Counted from the first letter of the stretch, positions 33,198 through 41,346 are shown. The stretch: DNA of 64,000 bases from Isoptericola halotolerans (GCF_003003075.1 NZ_PVTX01000006.1:124001-188000), one strand, 5' to 3'. Notes: generated by a model from the letters alone, not told the origin. A program made the numbers and translations.

Positions 33198-34570
33198 GCG
33201 CCCGGCACGGCGTGCCCGACGGCGGCAGCCCGGCACCAGCACCGGCACCAGCACCGGCGCCCGGCGACGGGTCCCCGGAGGATCCCGACGTCGGGCGCCG
33301 GGCCGTCGAGGCGACCTGGCGGATCGAGTCGGCGCGGATCGTCGGTGCCCTGGCCCGCTACACCGGCGAGCTCGCGCTGGCCGAGGACGTGGCGTCCGAG
33401 GCCGTCGCCGAGGCCCTCGTGAGCTGGCCGCGTGACGGGGTGCCCCGTGACCCGACGGCCTGGCTGCTGGCCACCGGGCGGCGGCGGGCCATCGACGCGT
33501 TCCGTCGTCGGGCCGGCCGCGACGTGCGGTACGCGGCGTTCGCCCGGGACCTGGGCGAGGGCGGGGCGCACGCGGGGGCCACGCCGTCCGACGTCGACGA
33601 GCCCGACCTGCTGTGGGACCCGGACCGGATCGACGACGACCGCCTCGCGCTGATCTTCACCTCGTGCCACCCGGTGCTGTCCAAGGAGGCGCGGGTCGCC
33701 CTGACGCTGCGCGTGGTCGGCGGGCTGACGAGCGAGGAGATCGCGCGGGCCTTCCTCGTGCCGACCCCGACGGTGCAGGCGCGCATCACCCGGGCGAAGA
33801 AGCAGCTCGGCGCGGCCCGTGTCCCGTTCGAGGTGCCGGCGGCCTCCGAACGGCCCGCGCGTCTCGGCTCGGTGCTGAACGTGCTGTACGTGATCTTCTC
33901 CGAGGGCTCGTCGGCGTCGGGTGGCGGCGACTGGATCCGGACGGACCTCGCGCGCGAGGCGATCCGGCTGGCCCGCGTCCTGTCGCGCCTGATGCCCGAG
34001 GAGCCGGAGGCGGCCGGGCTGCTCGCCCTGCTCGAGCTGACGGCCGCCCGGTTCCCGGCGCGCACCGGTCCGGACGGCGAGCCGATCCTCCTGGCGGACC
34101 AGGACCGGCGGCGGTGGGACGCCTCGGCGATCCGGCGCGGCCGGGCGGCGCTGGCACGCGCCGAGGCGGCCGGCCGTGGCCTGGGCCCGTACGCGCTGCA
34201 GGCCGCCATCGCCGAGCAGCACGACGTCGCGGCGTCGGTGGACGCCACGGACTGGGCGCGGATCGTCCGGTTGTACGAGGCGCTCGGCCGCGTGGCACCG
34301 TCGCCCGTGGTGGACCTCAACCGGGCCGTAGCGGTGTCGATGGCATCGGGGCCGCAGGCCGCGCTCGAGGTCGTGGACTCCCTGGCCGGGTCCGGCGCGC
34401 TGGCGGGCTCCTACCTGCTGCCGAGCGTGCGGGGCGAGCTGCTGTCCCGCCTGGGACGTCGCGCCGAGGCCCGCGCCGAGCTGGAGCTGGCGGCGCAGCG
34501 GTGCGGCAACGAGCGCGAGCGCGGCGTGCTGGGGGCCAAGGCCGCCGCGCTCGCCGAGCCGTCAGGCTGA
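33194..34570 (+). CDS. ECF42-type RNA polymerase sigma factor
   Basis: A 458-residue sigma factor. Region 2 (VEATWRIESARIVGALARYTGELALAEDVASEAVAEALVSWPRDGVPRDPTAWLLATGRRRAIDAFRR) and region 4 (LRVVGGLTSEEIARAFLVPTPTVQARITRAKKQL) are clear; a long helical C-terminal extension (about 230 residues, TPR-like) follows. This architecture with neighbouring DGPF proteins is the ECF42 group; no anti-sigma factor is expected. The GTG at 33194 overlaps the DGPF stop and has AAGGAG ten bases before. A run of CCGGCACCAG repeats encodes an Ala-Pro stretch at the N-terminus. Confidence 0.92.
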   Translation: MSARHGVPDGGSPAPAPAPAPAPGDGSPEDPDVGRRAVEATWRIESARIVGALARYTGELALAEDVASEAVAEALVSWPRDGVPRDPTAWLLATGRRRAIDAFRRRAGRDVRYAAFARDLGEGGAHAGATPSDVDEPDLLWDPDRIDDDRLALIFTSCHPVLSKEARVALTLRVVGGLTSEEIARAFLVPTPTVQARITRAKKQLGAARVPFEVPAASERPARLGSVLNVLYVIFSEGSSASGGGDWIRTDLAREAIRLARVLSRLMPEEPEAAGLLALLELTAARFPARTGPDGEPILLADQDRRRWDASAIRRGRAALARAEAAGRGLGPYALQAAIAEQHDVAASVDATDWARIVRLYEALGRVAPSPVVDLNRAVAVSMASGPQAALEVVDSLAGSGALAGSYLLPSVRGELLSRLGRRAEARAELELAAQRCGNERERGVLGAKAAALAEPSG

Positions 34571-35605
34571 GGGCACCGCGCCGGCGGGAGGCCGACGGCG
34601 GCGCGGGGGCAGCGTGGCCACCGCGACCCCGGCGAGGGCCAGGACCCCACCGAGCAACGCCGCCGGGGCGGGCACCTCGGCCAGGAGCGTCCAGGACAGC
34701 AGGACGACGACGGCGGGCACCGCGTAGGTCGTGGCCGCGGTGCGCCCCGCGCTCGCCCGGGTGAGCACGTACCCCCACGTGCTGAAGGCGATGGCGGTGG
34801 GGAAGACCCCGAGGTAGACGATGCCGAGCACGGTCGCCGACGACGCCACGGACAGCTGGTCCACCAGGCCGGGCAGGAACGGCAGCGAGGCCACGGTGCC
34901 GGCCAGGCAGCCCAGCCACGTCATGGTGAGGGCGTCCACGTGGGGGAGCAGGCGCTTCTGGAGGGTGGCGGCGCCGGCGTACAGCACGGCGGAGACCAGG
35001 CCCAGCACGACGCCGACGGCGTCGAACCGGCCCGAGGAGGTGGCGGCGGCGATGACGACGACGCCGGCGAACGCGACCGCGATCCCGACGAGCAGCCGAC
35101 GGGGGAACCCCTCGCCGAGGAGCAGCCCGGCGAGGACGGCGACGAGCATCGGCGCGATGTTCACCAGCAGCGCGGTGGTGCCGGCGTCCAGGTGCTGCTC
35201 GGCGGCGTTGAGCGTGAGGTTGTAGGCGCCGAACCAGGCCACGCCCCAGACCAGCACGAGAGCCAGGACGCGGCCGCGCGGGACGGCCGAGCGCCGCGGC
35301 CCGGCAGGGCTCGCCGCTGCGGACGGGGCGCCGACCGGGGTGCCGGTCGGGGTGCCGGTCGGGCGTGCCGCGCGGTCGCGCCGTCGGGTCCGTACGACGA
35401 GGAGCATCACCGTCAGCGTGGCGCTCCCCACGACGACGCGGCCCAGGGTCAGCGGACCGGGGTCGACGTCGTGCCCGACGGCGCGGATCGCCACGAAGGC
35501 GGAGGCCCACAGCAGCACGGTCGCCGTCATGGCAGCAGCCGTGAGGCGTCCGGCGCGGGAGGTGGCGTGCCCCGGTGGGGCTGCTGCCGTGCTGATGGTC
35601 GTCAT
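34562..35605 (-). CDS. EamA family (DMT superfamily) transporter
   Basis: A 347-residue protein with about ten membrane helices in two EamA repeats, and an Arg/Pro/Ala-rich cytoplasmic loop (RTRRRDRAARPTGTPTGTPV) between the second and third helices. Small-metabolite exporter by family. Divergent from a LysR regulator, as in the pair at 20932-22917. Its end overlaps the sigma-factor end by nine bases. GAAGAT lies six bases before the ATG. Confidence 0.88.
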   Translation of the reverse strand: MTTISTAAAPPGHATSRAGRLTAAAMTATVLLWASAFVAIRAVGHDVDPGPLTLGRVVVGSATLTVMLLVVRTRRRDRAARPTGTPTGTPVGAPSAAASPAGPRRSAVPRGRVLALVLVWGVAWFGAYNLTLNAAEQHLDAGTTALLVNIAPMLVAVLAGLLLGEGFPRRLLVGIAVAFAGVVVIAAATSSGRFDAVGVVLGLVSAVLYAGAATLQKRLLPHVDALTMTWLGCLAGTVASLPFLPGLVDQLSVASSATVLGIVYLGVFPTAIAFSTWGYVLTRASAGRTAATTYAVPAVVVLLSWTLLAEVPAPAALLGGVLALAGVAVATLPPRRRRPPAGAVPSA

Positions 35606-35675
35606 GCGGTGATCTTCCCCCCGAGCGATTGTTCAGCACCAGTCCTGATCTCTACCGCACCGTTCAGTGCCGCTG

Positions 35676-35681
35676 TACGGT
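35676..35681 (+). promoter_or_regulatory. -10 element six bases before the LysR gene start
   Basis: TACGGT, then GGGGAG, then ATG 35688. The same GGGGAG could serve as ribosome site if transcription began earlier. Two TGTTCAG/CGTTCAG direct repeats upstream may be regulator contacts. Confidence 0.45.
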
Positions 35682-35687
35682 GGGGAG

Positions 35688-36593
35688 ATGCTGGACGTCC
35701 ACCGCCTGCGCATCTTCCGCTCCGTCGTGGCGAGCGGCTCCGTCGCCGCGGCCGCCGCCAACCTGGGCTACACGCCGTCGGCCGTGAGCCAGCACGTCAC
35801 CGCGCTCCAGCGCGAGACCGGCCTGCAGCTCCTCGCCCGGCACGGCCGCGGGGTGAGGCCCACCGCGGCCGGCGAGGCGCTCGCCGCGCAGGCCGACGGG
35901 GTGCTCGCACGGCTCGGCGAGGCCGAGTCGTTCGTCGCGGACCTCCGCTCCGGCCGTACCGGCCGGATGTCCGTCGCGTACTTCGCCTCGGTGGGGGCCG
36001 CCTGGCTGCCGCACGTGGTCAGCACGCTCACCGAGCGGTTCCCCGGGCTGCGGCTCGAGCTCGAGCTGCGCGAGGACGTCCCCGCCGACCCGGCACGACG
36101 GGCCGACCTGCAGGTGGTCGTCGCGCCGCGCAGCTACGACCCCGGGGTGGGCGCCGCGGCCCACCACCTGCTCGACGACCCCTACGTCGCCGTCGTGCCC
36201 GCCGGCCACCCGTTCGCCGACCGCGACGAGGTCGAGCTCGCCGAGCTGGCCGACGAGGCGTGGATCGACAACGACTTCGCCCGCGGCTGGTGCCGCCGCA
36301 ACCTCCTCGAGGCGTGCCGTGCGGCCGGGTTCAGCCCGGCGTTCCGCGTCGAGGCCCACGACTACCCGACCGCCCTCGCGTTCGTCGCCGCCGGGATCGG
36401 CATCACCGTGCTCCCTGCGCTCGGCGCCGTGCACCTGCCGCCCGGCACGGTCGGCGTCCCCGCCGTGCGCCCCACGCCCTCGCGGACCATCTACGCGGTG
36501 GTGCAGGACGCCGTCGCGCACACCCCGCCGGTCCGGGCCGCCGTGGAGAGCTTGCGCGAGGTCGCCGCCGCGCCGGTCCGCGACCCCGCGTAG
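35688..36593 (+). CDS. LysR family transcriptional regulator
   Basis: A 301-residue LysR protein: HTH LRIFRSVVASGSVAAAAANLGYTPSAVSQHVTALQRETG and effector domain from MSVAYFASVGAAWLPHVVSTL. Probable regulator of the divergent EamA gene (34562-35605). Start ATG 35688 matches the HTH; a frame start at 35667 would lie in the promoter. Confidence 0.92.
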   Translation: MLDVHRLRIFRSVVASGSVAAAAANLGYTPSAVSQHVTALQRETGLQLLARHGRGVRPTAAGEALAAQADGVLARLGEAESFVADLRSGRTGRMSVAYFASVGAAWLPHVVSTLTERFPGLRLELELREDVPADPARRADLQVVVAPRSYDPGVGAAAHHLLDDPYVAVVPAGHPFADRDEVELAELADEAWIDNDFARGWCRRNLLEACRAAGFSPAFRVEAHDYPTALAFVAAGIGITVLPALGAVHLPPGTVGVPAVRPTPSRTIYAVVQDAVAHTPPVRAAVESLREVAAAPVRDPA

Positions 36594-36657
36594 GCTTGAC
36601 GCGCACTGCCGCCGGGAGACACGACCCGCGGCTCCCCGAGAACGGATGAGGTATCCC

Positions 36658-37059
36658 GTGACCACGCTTCCCACCGCCACCGGCTCCTTCGGCGACAAGC
36701 CCGAGATCACGTTCCCGGAGGGCGACGCGCCCGCGGGCCTCCAGGTCCAGGTCCTCGCCGAGGGCGACGGCCCCGTCGTCGACGCCGGCCGCACCATCGT
36801 CGTCAACTACCTCGGCCAGACCTGGGGCGGCGACGTGTTCGACAACTCCTGGGACCGCGGCCAGACGATCGACTTCCCGATCGGCGTCGGCGCCGTCATC
36901 GGCGGCTGGGACAAGGGCCTCGTCGGCCGCAACGTCGGTGACCGCGTGCTGCTGTCCATCCCGGCCGAGCACGGCTACGGCTCGCGTGGCGTGCCGCAGG
37001 CCGGCATCCCCGGCGGTGCGACGCTGGTCTTCGTCGTGGATGTGGTCGGGGTGCGCTGA
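36658..37059 (+). CDS. FKBP-type peptidyl-prolyl isomerase
   Basis: A 133-residue FKBP domain: VVNYLGQTWGGDVFDNSWDRGQTIDFPIGVGAVIGGWDKGLVGRNVGDRVLLSIPAEHGYGSRGV...GGATLVFVVDVV keeps the active-site Asp, Phe, Trp and Tyr set. No signal peptide, so cytoplasmic. GTG 36658 is favoured by GAGG six bases before; ATG 36646 is the alternative. A large nested inverted repeat follows. Confidence 0.93.
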   Translation: MTTLPTATGSFGDKPEITFPEGDAPAGLQVQVLAEGDGPVVDAGRTIVVNYLGQTWGGDVFDNSWDRGQTIDFPIGVGAVIGGWDKGLVGRNVGDRVLLSIPAEHGYGSRGVPQAGIPGGATLVFVVDVVGVR

Positions 37060-37074
37060 CCCGTTGCTGTGACG

Positions 37075-37173
37075 GGCGGGGCGGAGGACTCCCTGCGAGC
37101 TCGCGTTCACGCGCCCCAGGGGGCGCTCCACTTCGGGCGGATGACGAGCTCGCAGGGAGTCCTTCGCCCCGCC
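37075..37173. repeat. Nested inverted repeat between FKBP and the methyltransferase gene
   Basis: Outer arms 37075-37103 and 37145-37173 (29 bases, one mismatch). The 41-base loop contains an inner perfect hairpin, GCGCCCC-AG-GGGGCGC. The loop begins CGTTCACG and later has CACTTCG and ends TGA; the same words occur in the inverted repeat at 50016-50109. It lies at converging gene ends and could act as a bidirectional terminator. Confidence 0.75.
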
Positions 37174-37235
37174 TTGTGTCTGCGGCCCGGGGCGGTCCTG
37201 GGTCTGGGCGCTGGGCTGGGAGCCGTGCGGCGGGG

Positions 37236-38468
37236 TCAGGGCTTGCGGGAGCGGGTGACCGTGAAGCGGGGGTCCTGGGCCACGTGGTCCGTAGGGCCGA
37301 CCGCCCGGGCCAGCGAGCCGCGGTAGCGCAGCTTGGTGTTGAACACGCACCACAGCTCGCCGCCCGGCCGCAGGATCCGGCCGGCCGTCGCGAACATCCG
37401 GTGGGCGGCATCCGTGCTCACGGCGGCCCGGTCGTGGAACGGCGGGTTGAGGAGCACCAGGTCCGCGCTCGCGTCGGGCAGGTCGACGCCGACGTCGCTC
37501 CTCGTCACCGTGCCCGGCACGCCGTTCGCGGCGAGCGTCGCCCGGGTGGAGGCGACCGCGGCCGCCGAGCGGTCGGTGCCGACCACCCGGGCGTCCGGGT
37601 AGCGGCGGCCCAGCACCACGGCGAGCAGCCCGGTCCCGGAGCCCAGGTCGACGGCGTCACGCACCCGCGACGCCGCGGGCCAGCGCCCCGCGGTGGTCAG
37701 CAGGAACCGGGTGCCGTGGTCGAGCCCGGCGCCGGCGAACGCGCCACCGTGCGCGACGACGTCGACGTGCTCGGCCGGGGCGGCGCCGTCGTGCGTGGGT
37801 GTGGCCGCCGCCAGCAGCTCGGGATCGGTGAGCCGCTCGCGGGCCGGGTAGAGCGGGGTGGCCGAGCGTGCCTCGGGCCGGGGCGTCGTGGCGACCAGGG
37901 CGCGCGACTTGCTGCGCGCCAGGGTCGCGTGCACGGACTCGAACCGGTCGCCGAGCACGTCGTTCATGGCGCGCGTCATGTGCTTGATGCGGCCACCGGC
38001 GAGCAGCGTGACGTCGTCGGCGGCGTACCGGGCGACGGCCTCGGCGATCTCGGTGAGCTCGCCCAGCGACTTGGGGAGCTGCAGCAGGACGAGCCGGGCG
38101 CCGTCGAGCAGGGTGGGGCCCAGGTCGTTCGACGTGGCGATGCGGCCGCGGGCGTCCGCCAGCGTGTCCCGCACCCGGGAGGCGTTGTGCAGCGTGGCCG
38201 TCTCGGAGTCGATCGTGTCGTGGTGGGTGCGGACCGTGGCCGCCCCCAGGGCCAGGGCTCCCAGGGTCAGCGCCCCGAACCGGTCGCCCACGACGACGAC
38301 GCCCCGCGGTCCGGCGTCCGCCACGAGCGGTGCGGCCTCGGCGAGCAGCAGGCGGTCGGTGGCGTCCACGGCGACGGGGGCGTCAGGGCGCGTGCCGTCG
38401 TCGGGCCACGGGACGAGCTGGTCGAGCAGGGTGGTCAGGGACGGCGGTGGGACGGCGGGGGAGGTCAC
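37236..38468 (-). CDS. RsmC/RlmG-like methyltransferase (probable rRNA guanine-N2 methyltransferase)
   Basis: A 410-residue protein with a pseudo-methyltransferase N-terminal half (VVVVGDRFGALTLGALALG) and a catalytic half with the SAM motif DLGSGTGLLAVVLGRR and the N2-methyltransferase motif NPPFHDR. This two-domain plan matches RsmC/RlmG enzymes that methylate guanines in rRNA. Start GTG 38468 is preferred because TACGGT lies exactly six bases upstream; an ATG at 38492 in frame would overlap the divergent SelT start. Confidence 0.85.
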   Translation of the reverse strand: MTSPAVPPPSLTTLLDQLVPWPDDGTRPDAPVAVDATDRLLLAEAAPLVADAGPRGVVVVGDRFGALTLGALALGAATVRTHHDTIDSETATLHNASRVRDTLADARGRIATSNDLGPTLLDGARLVLLQLPKSLGELTEIAEAVARYAADDVTLLAGGRIKHMTRAMNDVLGDRFESVHATLARSKSRALVATTPRPEARSATPLYPARERLTDPELLAAATPTHDGAAPAEHVDVVAHGGAFAGAGLDHGTRFLLTTAGRWPAASRVRDAVDLGSGTGLLAVVLGRRYPDARVVGTDRSAAAVASTRATLAANGVPGTVTRSDVGVDLPDASADLVLLNPPFHDRAAVSTDAAHRMFATAGRILRPGGELWCVFNTKLRYRGSLARAVGPTDHVAQDPRFTVTRSRKP

Positions 38469-38474
38469 GGGACG

Positions 38475-38484
38475 ACCGTAGTCT
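38475..38484. promoter_or_regulatory. Overlapping divergent -10 elements
   Basis: The ten bases ACCGTAGTCT read TACGGT on the minus strand (38475-38480) and TAGTCT on the plus strand (38479-38484). Each stands six bases before its own start codon (GTG 38468 and ATG 38491). The two leaderless promoters share two bases, so simultaneous use is unlikely. Confidence 0.5.
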
Positions 38485-38490
38485 GGGCGC

Positions 38491-38829
38491 ATGGACGAAG
38501 CCACGTCGTCGGACGCCCGGGTGACCATCACCTACTGCACGCAGTGCCGCTGGCTGATGCGGGCCGCCTGGGTGGCGCAGGAGCTGCTGCAGACGTTCCG
38601 GACGCGGCTGGGCGAGGTGGCGCTCGTGCCGGGTACGGGCGGGGTGTTCCGCGTCGAGCTGGTGCCGGCGCCGGGCGCGGAGCCGGTGCTGCTGTGGGAC
38701 CGCAAGGCCGAGGGCGGGTTCCCTGAGATCCCGCCGCTGAAGAAGGCGGTGCGGGACGCCGTCGCGCCGGACCTCGCGCTGGGGCACACGGACCGCGTGG
38801 CCGCCGCGGATCAGGACGGCAGTTCGTGA
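38491..38829 (+). CDS. SelT/SelW/SelH family (Rdx-type) protein
   Basis: A 112-residue thioredoxin-like protein: the redox motif CTQC in VTITYCTQCRWLMRAAWVAQELLQTF, then the FRVEL and LLWDRKAEGGFPE strands typical of the Rdx family. The selenocysteine of animal SelW is Cys here. Predicted redox role, partner unknown. The stop codon lies in the left arm of the following inverted repeat. ATG 38491 fits the leaderless -10; GTG 38521 is an alternative. Confidence 0.85.
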   Translation: MDEATSSDARVTITYCTQCRWLMRAAWVAQELLQTFRTRLGEVALVPGTGGVFRVELVPAPGAEPVLLWDRKAEGGFPEIPPLKKAVRDAVAPDLALGHTDRVAAADQDGSS

Positions 38830-38871
38830 TCTGACCGGCACCTCGAACTGCCGATCAGATCACGAAGTGCC
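38818..38871. terminator. Inverted repeat between SelT-like and DUF5997 genes
   Basis: Arms 38818-38834 and 38855-38871 pair over 17 bases with one mismatch; the 20-base loop contains GGCA...TGCC that can pair again. It overlaps the stop codon of the plus-strand gene and ends seven bases from the stop of the minus-strand gene, so it probably serves both. Confidence 0.6.
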
Positions 38872-38878
38872 GGTCGGA

Positions 38879-39268
38879 TCAGCGGTTCTCTGCTCTCTTC
38901 GCCTCGGCCGCGACCCGCTCCTCCTCGGCGCGGACCTTGGCGGCGGTCTCGCGCTCGCGGACCAGCCACGCGGGCGGGTCGTCGCGCAGCTCGTTGATCT
39001 GGTCGGTCGTGAGCGGGTCGGTGATGCCACCGCGCGCCAGGCCGGCGATCGAGATGCCGAGCCGGCCGGCGACGACGGGGCGCGGGTGCGGCCCGTTGCG
39101 GCGCAGCTCGACGAGCCACTCGGGCGGCTGCTCCTCGAGCTTCTCGAGCTCGGCGCGGGTGATCCCGTGCTCCTGGAACTCCGGCGGCGTGGCGGGCAGG
39201 TACACCCCGAGCTTCTTCGCCGCGTTCGTCGGCTTGAGGACCTGCTGGGAGAAGGGGGTTCCGGCCAT
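38879..39268 (-). CDS. DUF5997 family protein
   Basis: A 129-residue protein with the family wording LKPTNAAKKLGVYLPATPPEFQEHGITRAELEKLEEQPPEWLVELRRNGPHPRPVVAGRLGISIAGLARGG. The function is unknown. In actinobacteria it is commonly divergent from a LysR-substrate-domain protein, exactly as here. TAGGCT (complement of 39275-39280) lies six bases before the ATG. The C-terminal 25 residues are a charged helix. Confidence 0.85.
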   Translation of the reverse strand: MAGTPFSQQVLKPTNAAKKLGVYLPATPPEFQEHGITRAELEKLEEQPPEWLVELRRNGPHPRPVVAGRLGISIAGLARGGITDPLTTDQINELRDDPPAWLVRERETAAKVRAEEERVAAEAKRAENR

Positions 39269-39308
39269 GGGCCCAGCCTAGTCGCCGGTCGGCGGCCGCG
39301 GCGCCCCG

Positions 39309-39314
39309 TAACCT
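39309..39314 (+). promoter_or_regulatory. -10 element for the LysR-like gene
   Basis: TAACCT stands six bases before GTG 39321. With the TAGGCT at 39275-39280 for the opposite gene it makes a 52-base divergent leaderless promoter region. Confidence 0.5.
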
Positions 39315-39320
39315 GGTCGC

Positions 39321-40226
39321 GTGAGCGACGACACCCGCCCCGCGCCGGGCGGCACCGGGCCCGACGACGGCGGTCCCGGCCCGGACGACGGCCCGCGGTT
39401 CCGGCTGGGGTACGTCCCCGGGGCGACGCCGGGCAAGTGGGCCAGGACCTGGCGCGAGCGGCTGCCCGGGGTGTTCCTCGAGCTGGTCCAGGTAGCGGCC
39501 GCCGACGTGCCGTCCGCCCTGCGCGACGGCGAGGTGGACGCGGCGATCGGCCGGCTGCCCGTCGACAAGGAGACCTTCCACGCCATCCCGCTGTACGCCG
39601 AGCTGCCCGTGGTGGTGGTCTCGAGGGACCACCTGGTCGCGGCCACCGAGGAGTCCGAGCGGGTCGCGGCCCACGACCTCGCCGACGACGTCCTGTGGGT
39701 CCCGCGCGACGACGTCCTGCTCGGCGCCGGTGTCGATCGCCCGGGCCGCCGTCCGGAGGCCTACGACGACGGCACGGGAACCCTGGTGGAGCCGGTGCCG
39801 GCCTCGACCGAGGAGGCGATCGCGTGGGCCGCGACCGGCTCCGGCGTGGTCGTGACGCCGATGTCGCTCGCGCGGCTGCACCACCGCAAGGACACCGTGA
39901 ACCGGGTCGTCGAGGGCGTGCCCGAGTCGCCGGTCGGTCTGGTCTGGTGCCGGGACGGCCTGCCCGACGACGTGGCGGAGCTGGTCGAGGAGCTCGTCGG
40001 CATCGTGCGCGGGCGCACGGCGAACAGCTCGCGCGGACGTGGTGCTCCCGACGAGGCCCGCTCGCCGAAGAAGGCTCCGGCCAAGGGCGGCTCCGGGAGC
40101 AAGGGCGGCAAGGGCGCTGCCGAGGGCAAGAAGGCCGCGGCAGCTCGTCGGGGCAAGGCGCAAGGACCCCGTGGCAGCGGGAGCCGGGGGCGCGGGCGGC
40201 CGGGGCAGGGGCGCCGCGGACGCTGA
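39321..40226 (+). CDS. LysR substrate-binding-domain protein without HTH, basic tail
   Basis: A 301-residue protein. Residues 30-220 form a LysR-type periplasmic-binding-fold domain (FRLGYVPGATPGKWARTWRERLPGVFLELVQV... DAAIGRLPVDKETFHAIPLYAELPVVVVSRDH). There is no N-terminal helix-turn-helix: the gene begins with a Gly/Pro/Asp-rich stretch. The last 70 residues are rich in Lys, Gly and Arg, a possible nucleic-acid-binding tail. It is paired with DUF5997. It may sense a ligand without classical DNA binding; function is unknown. Confidence 0.85.
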   Translation: MSDDTRPAPGGTGPDDGGPGPDDGPRFRLGYVPGATPGKWARTWRERLPGVFLELVQVAAADVPSALRDGEVDAAIGRLPVDKETFHAIPLYAELPVVVVSRDHLVAATEESERVAAHDLADDVLWVPRDDVLLGAGVDRPGRRPEAYDDGTGTLVEPVPASTEEAIAWAATGSGVVVTPMSLARLHHRKDTVNRVVEGVPESPVGLVWCRDGLPDDVAELVEELVGIVRGRTANSSRGRGAPDEARSPKKAPAKGGSGSKGGKGAAEGKKAAAARRGKAQGPRGSGSRGRGRPGQGRRGR

Positions 40227-40283
40227 GCGCGGCGCGGACAGGGCGTCGTGACGGACACAAGGCTTATTGTTCTCTCGTACCCC

Positions 40284-40312
40284 TTCACGCGGTAAGTCCG
40301 TTTCGATAGGAT
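40284..40312 (+). promoter_or_regulatory. Promoter of the LPQTG protein gene
   Basis: TTCACG (40284-40289) and TAGGAT (40307-40312) with a 17-base spacer. The leader of about 80 bases contains a hairpin (CGGCTCGG-acga-CCGAGCCG, near 40338-40357). Confidence 0.5.
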
Positions 40313-40398
40313 CGCCTGCGCACCCCGCTGCGTCCCGGCTCGGACGACCGAGCCGACGCCTGCGTGGCACACCCCGTCCTGACTCACAGAGGAGCGCC

Positions 40399-41319
40399 AT
40401 GCGCACGCCCCTAGCCCTCGGAGCCGCCGTGCTCCTCGCCCTCGGCCTCACCGCCGGACCCGCTGCCGCGACGGGAGGCGGCGACCGCCACTGGGACGGC
40501 CACGGGGACTCGCGCATCGGCGACCGGTGGGACGGCGGCGAGGTCGAGAAGGGTGGCAAGACCTACGGCTGGCCCGAGGACACGCGCACCTGGGGCGACA
40601 ACGTCTGCCCGGACATGGACGTGGCCAAGACGGACGTCGACGGGGAGCGCGAGACGATCACCCTGACGGCACCGGAGGGCAAGCTCATCTCCGCGTACTG
40701 CGTCAAGGCAGGTTCGGCGCAGCAGGGCGACGGCCCGAAGATCGTCACGCTCGACGAGCCGGTGGCCGAGGTGACCATCTCCTACGTGGCAGGCGGCAAG
40801 TGCAAGGCGATCAGCCACTACGCCGTGGCGTACGTGGACGCCGGCACGCCGACGGACGTCCCGGACGAGTCGACGGACCCGACGCCGAAGCCCACGCCCT
40901 CGACCCCGGACGGCGAGACGCCGCCGGCCGAGGAGCCCGGGGACGACCCGTCGGACCAGCCGAGCCCCTCGCCGTCGGCCGAGCTGCCGGACGAGACGCC
41001 CGAGGTCCCCGGGGGCGAGGAGCCGGGCGAGCCGGCCGTCGAGACCGAGGAGCCCACGACGGACGAGTCGCCGGACCCCCGCCCGCAGACGGTGGCCCCC
41101 GTGGAGCCCGGTGCGGGCGAGGGTGACGAGCCGCGTGCCTCCGAGGTCGCCGTCGAGCTCGACGCCGACGAGGCGGAGACGGTGCGCGCACAGACGCAGG
41201 CGGAGCTGCCGCAGACCGGCCCGGGTCGCGCGATCGGGATCACCCTCGGCGCTCTGGCGCTGGTGGGTGCCGGCGTCGGCGCCGTGCTCTACGCCCGCTC
41301 GCGGCGCGCCTCGGCCTGA
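40399..41319 (+). CDS. LPXTG-type cell-wall surface protein
   Basis: A 306-residue secreted protein: signal peptide (MRTPLALGAAVLLALGLTAGPAAA), a folded domain of about 120 residues with two Cys (DNVCPDMDVAKT and AYCVKAG, plus GGKCKAISHYAVAY), a Pro/Glu/Asp/Thr-rich stalk (about 150-260), then the sorting signal LPQTG at 270-274, a membrane helix and RSRR tail. A sortase should anchor it to peptidoglycan; no sortase gene is in the window. The folded domain was not recognised. ATG 40399 follows AGAGGAG. Confidence 0.88.
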   Translation: MRTPLALGAAVLLALGLTAGPAAATGGGDRHWDGHGDSRIGDRWDGGEVEKGGKTYGWPEDTRTWGDNVCPDMDVAKTDVDGERETITLTAPEGKLISAYCVKAGSAQQGDGPKIVTLDEPVAEVTISYVAGGKCKAISHYAVAYVDAGTPTDVPDESTDPTPKPTPSTPDGETPPAEEPGDDPSDQPSPSPSAELPDETPEVPGGEEPGEPAVETEEPTTDESPDPRPQTVAPVEPGAGEGDEPRASEVAVELDADEAETVRAQTQAELPQTGPGRAIGITLGALALVGAGVGAVLYARSRRASA

Positions 41320-41346
41320 CGACCCACGCCGGTGAGCGCCGGCACC

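Noticed and set aside
33220-33270. CCGGCACCAG tandem units as an intergenic repeat element.
   Set aside because: They lie inside the sigma-factor gene and encode an Ala-Pro run.
39321-40226. A pseudogene of a LysR regulator.
   Set aside because: The frame is intact, the start has a well-placed -10 element and the missing HTH recurs in homologues paired with DUF5997.
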